Source of the DNA: Methyloceanibacter sp.
GTDB lineage: Bacteria > Pseudomonadota > Alphaproteobacteria > Rhizobiales > Methyloligellaceae
Reading direction: 5' to 3'
Length of the DNA: 8,981 nt
Assembly (NCBI GenBank): GCA_025449615.1
Contig: JANWJA010000052.1
Span: forward strand, 1-8,981
The position numbers were made by a program, and so were the translations under genes. Positions 6,454-8,981 of the stretch are shown here, piece after piece (within the stretch, counting starts at the first letter, position 1; each line of letters begins with the position of its first letter). The notes under the pieces were generated by a model. It was not told the DNA's origin. It did no database searches and saw nothing but the letters and a program-made list of their open reading frames with translations.

Positions 6454-7017
6454 CTAATCGGCGCGGCGCACGTAAGTGAGTTCGTTGGTGTCGACGACGA
6501 CGCGGGTGCCGGCCTCGATGAAGGGGGGTACGAGAATGCGCACACCGTTATCGAGCTTGGCAGGCTTATAGGACGACGCGGCAGTCTGGCCCTTCACCAC
6601 GGGGTCGGCCTCGACCACTTCGAGGGTGACCTGATCGGGAAGCGACACGTTGATGGGACGGCCGTCGTGACTCTCGACCGTGACCATCATACCGTCTTGC
6701 AAGAAGGCGGCGCGCTCCTCGAGGAAGTCCCGCCGAATCTGAATCTGCTCGTAGCTCTCAGTATCCATGAAGGTGAGCATGTCGCCTTCGGCAAAAAGAT
6801 ATTGATAGTCCTTTTGCTCGAGGCGGACCCGCTCCACGGTTTCAGAGGCGCGGAAGCGCTCGTTCAGCTTGGTGCCGTCGAGGGCGTTTTTCAGCTCGAC
6901 TTGCGCGTAGGCCGGCCCTTTACCGGGTTTGACCGCTTGGGCTCGGACCGCGACCCAGAGCGAGCCTTTATGCTCGATGACGTTGCCGGGCCGGATCTCG
7001 TTGCCGTTGATTTTCAT
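6454..7017 (-). CDS. efp: Translation elongation factor P
   Basis: EF-P binds the ribosome between the P and E sites and helps peptide-bond formation at runs of proline. The 187-residue product has the normal length (188 in E. coli). It has the N-terminal KOW-like domain (about 1-62) and two OB-fold domains (about 65-125 and 130-187). The domain I tip reads KPGKGPA, with Lys33 in the position of E. coli Lys34, the residue that receives beta-lysine. The signature region [16 protein letters not shown] is near the C-terminus. No epmA or epmB modification gene lies in this window, so whether Lys33 is modified here is unknown. The ATG at 7015-7017 has AAGG about 7 bases upstream. A 101-base gap on its 5' side holds a possible promoter, so it may be transcribed separately from the Sel1 gene. 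Confidence 0.97.
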   Translation of the reverse strand: MKINGNEIRPGNVIEHKGSLWVAVRAQAVKPGKGPAYAQVELKNALDGTKLNERFRASETVERVRLEQKDYQYLFAEGDMLTFMDTESYEQIQIRRDFLEERAAFLQDGMMVTVESHDGRPINVSLPDQVTLEVVEADPVVKGQTAASSYKPAKLDNGVRILVPPFIEAGTRVVVDTNELTYVRRAD

Positions 7018-7056
7018 GGAATGCCTTGATTTTCGAGGAATTTGGCGTGGGCGAGT

Positions 7057-7084
7057 TTTGGACGTGGGCGCCCATGACTGTCAA
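7057..7084 (-). promoter_or_regulatory. Possible efp promoter
   Basis: On the minus strand a perfect TTGACA (7079-7084) lies about 60 bases before the efp ATG. At 16 bases spacing the -10 region reads TCCAAA, a poor match. The spacer includes the 10-base palindrome TGGGCGCCCA (7065-7074). The -35 hexamer is the only strong element. Confidence 0.3.
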
Positions 7085-7118
7085 GGTGCCAGGAGCAGAG
7101 GTCAGCACCGCAATTTGA

Positions 7119-8033
7119 CTAATCGCTCATGCCTTCGCGCCAGTTGTCGGCGGCTCTTTCTGCGGCCGCGCGTTGGTCTTTGGAGAGCTTGGCGAGCGCG
7201 AGATCGAGGTCAAAATCGCTGACGCCGGCCTCGCGCGCCAGGAGATGCCACTTGGCGGCCTGTACGGGGTCGGCTTCGACTACCACGCCATTGGCATAGA
7301 GACGTGCAAGCCGGTTCTGGCCGACCGGATTGCCGGCTTCGGCCGAGAGCCTGAAGAATTTTGCCGCGCGCTGCTCGTCGACGGCGATGCCTTCGCCTTT
7401 GAACAGCATGACGCCATATTCGACTTCGGCCTCGGGCAAGCCGGCCTCTGCGGCCTTTCCCGTCCATTCCGCGGCTTTGGCCTTGTCCGCGGTGACGCCA
7501 CGGCCGAACTGATAGAAGGCGCCAAGGTCGTACTCGGCCGAGGCGTTGCCCTGCTCAGCCGCCTTCTGCATCCACTCGACCGCCTTGGCCTCGTCGGCGG
7601 GGCGGCCCTTGCCATTGAGATAGACCATGGCAAGATTATATTGCGCCGCCGGGTTGCCGTTCTTGGCGGCTTGCTCGAACAGATCTGCGGCCTTGCTCAT
7701 ATCCTTCGGCATGCCGCGCCCCTCGGCTGCGAACGTGCCAAGCGAGAACTGGGCGTTGGAGTCTCCGAGCGCGGCGGCCTTGGTATAGGCCTCGGCGGCC
7801 TTGCGGAAATCCTGCGCGACGCCAAGACCTTCGGAATAGATCTCGCCCATCAAAGTGTAGGCTTCTTTGGAGCCGCTTTGCGCTTCTTGTTCCGCGAGCT
7901 TCAGCGCGGTCAGGTACTTCCCCTGGAAATAGGCATTGTAGGACGCGCTCTCCTCAGGTTTCGCCGGAGACGACGTAAGCGCGAGCGCGACCGCCAGGCC
8001 AAAGACGGCGTATTGCGCATTCCCGCGCTTCAC
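7119..8033 (-). CDS. Secreted Sel1-repeat (TPR-like) protein
   Basis: This is a predicted periplasmic repeat protein of 304 residues that probably binds other proteins; its partners are unknown. Residues 1-24 look like a signal peptide with a hydrophobic core (VFGLAVALAL). From about residue 56 to 273 there are six Sel1 repeats of about 36 residues, each with the A.Y.LG..Y..G.GV..D..KAA.W..KAA..G pattern, followed by a short charged C-terminal helix. The start is GTG at 8031-8033, which overlaps the upstream TGA as GTGA and has AGGAG 6 bases before it, so translation is probably coupled to the thiE-like gene. Sel1 proteins act as scaffolds in envelope, stress and signalling roles, but nothing here picks one. 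The six-repeat length is common for the family. Confidence 0.88.
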   Translation of the reverse strand: MKRGNAQYAVFGLAVALALTSSPAKPEESASYNAYFQGKYLTALKLAEQEAQSGSKEAYTLMGEIYSEGLGVAQDFRKAAEAYTKAAALGDSNAQFSLGTFAAEGRGMPKDMSKAADLFEQAAKNGNPAAQYNLAMVYLNGKGRPADEAKAVEWMQKAAEQGNASAEYDLGAFYQFGRGVTADKAKAAEWTGKAAEAGLPEAEVEYGVMLFKGEGIAVDEQRAAKFFRLSAEAGNPVGQNRLARLYANGVVVEADPVQAAKWHLLAREAGVSDFDLDLALAKLSKDQRAAAERAADNWREGMSD

Positions 8034-8656
8034 GCCGCGCTCCTGGTTTCAGTGATCGAAGCGGCGATTTTCGAAAGCTTCGAGGCGGCGTCTTCAGCGA
8101 GCCACAGGCTTGCGGCAGGGGCGACGAAATCTGCGCCCAATTCTACCAGGCGCGACGCCTCGTCCGCATCGTCGACATCGAGGGCAACACAAGGCACCTG
8201 AAAGATCTCGCTCCACCAGGCGATTAGCTCGGCGCGCTGCTCGCCGGCGACGGGCGCTCCTCCAAAGGCGATGTAATCGGCACCCATTTCGGCGAGAGTC
8301 ATGGTGGTGTGGCGCTTGTCACCGCAACTTACGCCCAGGATCGCGGCATTACCGAGGCGGCTCCGGGCTTGCCCGTAGCTGCGCTCGTCTGCATCGCTAA
8401 GGTGCAGCCCGTCTGCACCGAGGACAAGTGCAAGCTCTGAATCATTTTCCACCAGCACTGCGATGCCGAACTCTTGCGTGCGCCGCACAATTTCAGACGC
8501 TTGAGCCAAATCCGGTGCCGTATCACCTTGCGCAAGCAAAACGCATGCAACATCAACGCTCGCGATCGTTTGCTCGAACGCCGCCTTAACCTCGCGCGAC
8601 AATAAGGGCGGAAGCTTGAGGTAGAGTTCGCACTGTGGATCGGTGATGGCCATCAT
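8030..8656 (-). CDS. ThiE/TenI-like TIM-barrel protein with altered active site
   Basis: The 208-residue product follows the thiamine phosphate synthase fold along its length: CELYL (9-13), VLVENDSELALVLGADGLHLSD (67-88; the HLSD part is usually HLGQ), ILGVSC (106-111), LAEMGADYIAFGGAP (121-135) and ELGADFVAPAAS near the C-terminus. True ThiE joins HMP-pyrophosphate to thiazole phosphate. Several residues expected for that are changed: INDR is replaced by ENDS, the phosphate-binding T.TK loop after GP is replaced by GGAPVAGEQ, and the GGI glycine turn reads LDV. Catalysis is therefore doubtful, and no other thiamine gene is nearby. The start was chosen at ATG 8654-8656 because GGAG lies 5 bases upstream and the N-terminus then matches the family. 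The frame runs up to a TTG at 8713, and a Met at 8677 lacks a ribosome site. It overlaps the Sel1 gene by 4 bases. Confidence 0.75.
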   Translation of the reverse strand: MMAITDPQCELYLKLPPLLSREVKAAFEQTIASVDVACVLLAQGDTAPDLAQASEIVRRTQEFGIAVLVENDSELALVLGADGLHLSDADERSYGQARSRLGNAAILGVSCGDKRHTTMTLAEMGADYIAFGGAPVAGEQRAELIAWWSEIFQVPCVALDVDDADEASRLVELGADFVAPAASLWLAEDAASKLSKIAASITETRSAA

Positions 8657-8874
8657 TCTGGCTCCGTTCTCCACCATGTCTTTTGACGGCGCGTTAATTC
8701 GTGCCCGTCTCAAAGCAGCAGGCGTTTTTTATGTCAACGCATCCATTGAACGCAAAAGATCGAAGAGAGTTGTTGAACATCGTGCGATTTGTCACCACAT
8801 TGTCATTGATAGCCGAGTCGTGGGTGGCGGCATTTGCCGGGGCGGCTTGGCGTTTTGCGTAACCGAGGTGAGGG
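8657..8874. other. Divergent intergenic region
   Basis: About 218 bases separate the thiE-like gene from the divergent right-edge gene, and both promoters should lie here. Two TTGTCA hexamers (8789-8794 and 8800-8805) are possible -35 elements for the plus-strand gene, but no good -10 follows at the right spacing. No convincing promoter, hairpin terminator or small gene is visible. Confidence 0.4.
8662..8665 (-). promoter_or_regulatory. Ribosome binding site that decides the thiE-like start
   Basis: GGAG on the minus strand sits 5 bases before ATG 8654-8656 (8 bases before the following ATG codon). The earlier Met codon at 8675-8677 and the TTG at 8711-8713 lack such a site. Confidence 0.5.
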
Positions 8875-8981
8875 ATGGGCCAGTCCGATGCTGTTCAGCA
8901 GGCAGCGACGCGACTAGACGCGGCTGTCGATTCGCTCAGCAAATCCCTCAACGAATTTCTCGAAGACATTCAATCGGTAGC
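8875..8981 (+). CDS. Start of a short helical protein, possibly DUF4164 family (3' end outside window)
   Basis: Only the first 35 codons are visible. The ATG at 8875 follows a strong purine-rich site (GAGGTGAGGG, 8865-8874), and an in-frame TGA at 8869-8871 excludes a longer start. The peptide begins MGQSDAVQQAATRLDAAVDS and has the heptad-like spacing of Ala, Leu and Val expected of a coiled coil, with no signal peptide or membrane segment. This resembles the N-terminus of the small DUF4164 coiled-coil proteins of Hyphomicrobiales, which often precede zapA. If so, zapA should lie just beyond the window. The match rests on a short stretch and on remembered gene order. It is transcribed divergently from the thiE-like gene. 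Confidence 0.5.
   Translation, partial: MGQSDAVQQAATRLDAAVDSLSKSLNEFLEDIQSV

Noticed and set aside
7065..7074. The palindrome TGGGCGCCCA as an efp operator.
   Set aside because: A 10-base palindrome is expected about nine times by chance in a window of this length.
8657..8713. A longer thiE-like protein starting at TTG 8711-8713 or at the Met at 8675-8677.
   Set aside because: Neither has a ribosome site, and the extra residues are not typical of the family N-terminus.

Overview
The window looks like chromosomal, housekeeping-type DNA from an alphaproteobacterium, most likely of the order Hyphomicrobiales (Rhizobiales). The reasons are high G+C at third codon positions, OmpA-family lipid-free periplasmic proteins of a type common in that order, an MsbA-related exporter half of alphaproteobacterial type, a MotA/TolQ-like plus OmpA-like pair lying beside an inositol monophosphatase and elongation factor P, and what seems to be the start of a DUF4164-type gene at the right edge. 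The genus cannot be read from this sequence. There are no tRNA or rRNA genes, insertion sequences, phage genes or CRISPR arrays.

Left third, plus strand. The 3' part of an ABC exporter gene (cut by the left edge) is followed by a secreted OmpA-family protein with an acidic, proline-rich tail. A tandem paralogue of that protein comes next, and its reading frame is broken between its signal-peptide part and its OmpA domain. The plus-strand block ends 8 bases from the end of a minus-strand block.

Middle and right, minus strand, given in transcription order from the right: a degenerate thiamine-phosphate-synthase-like protein (thiE-like), a secreted Sel1-repeat protein joined to it by a GTGA overlap, elongation factor P (efp), an inositol-monophosphatase-family enzyme (SuhB-like), then a two-gene unit of a MotA/TolQ/ExbB channel protein and a MotB-like protein with one membrane helix, a long coiled coil and an OmpA domain. 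At the far right a divergent plus-strand gene begins and is cut by the window edge.

The theme of the left two-thirds is the cell envelope. Three OmpA peptidoglycan-binding domains lie within 2.6 kb, and one belongs to a probable ion-driven channel complex spanning the inner membrane to the wall. The right third is metabolic and translational. The observations most worth a second look are the broken OmpA paralogue, the uncharacterised MotA/OmpA-type channel pair, the ThiE-like protein that lacks catalytic motifs, and a direct repeat with an 11-base period inside a candidate promoter for the first OmpA gene. No wholly new system can be claimed; the channel pair is the nearest candidate.
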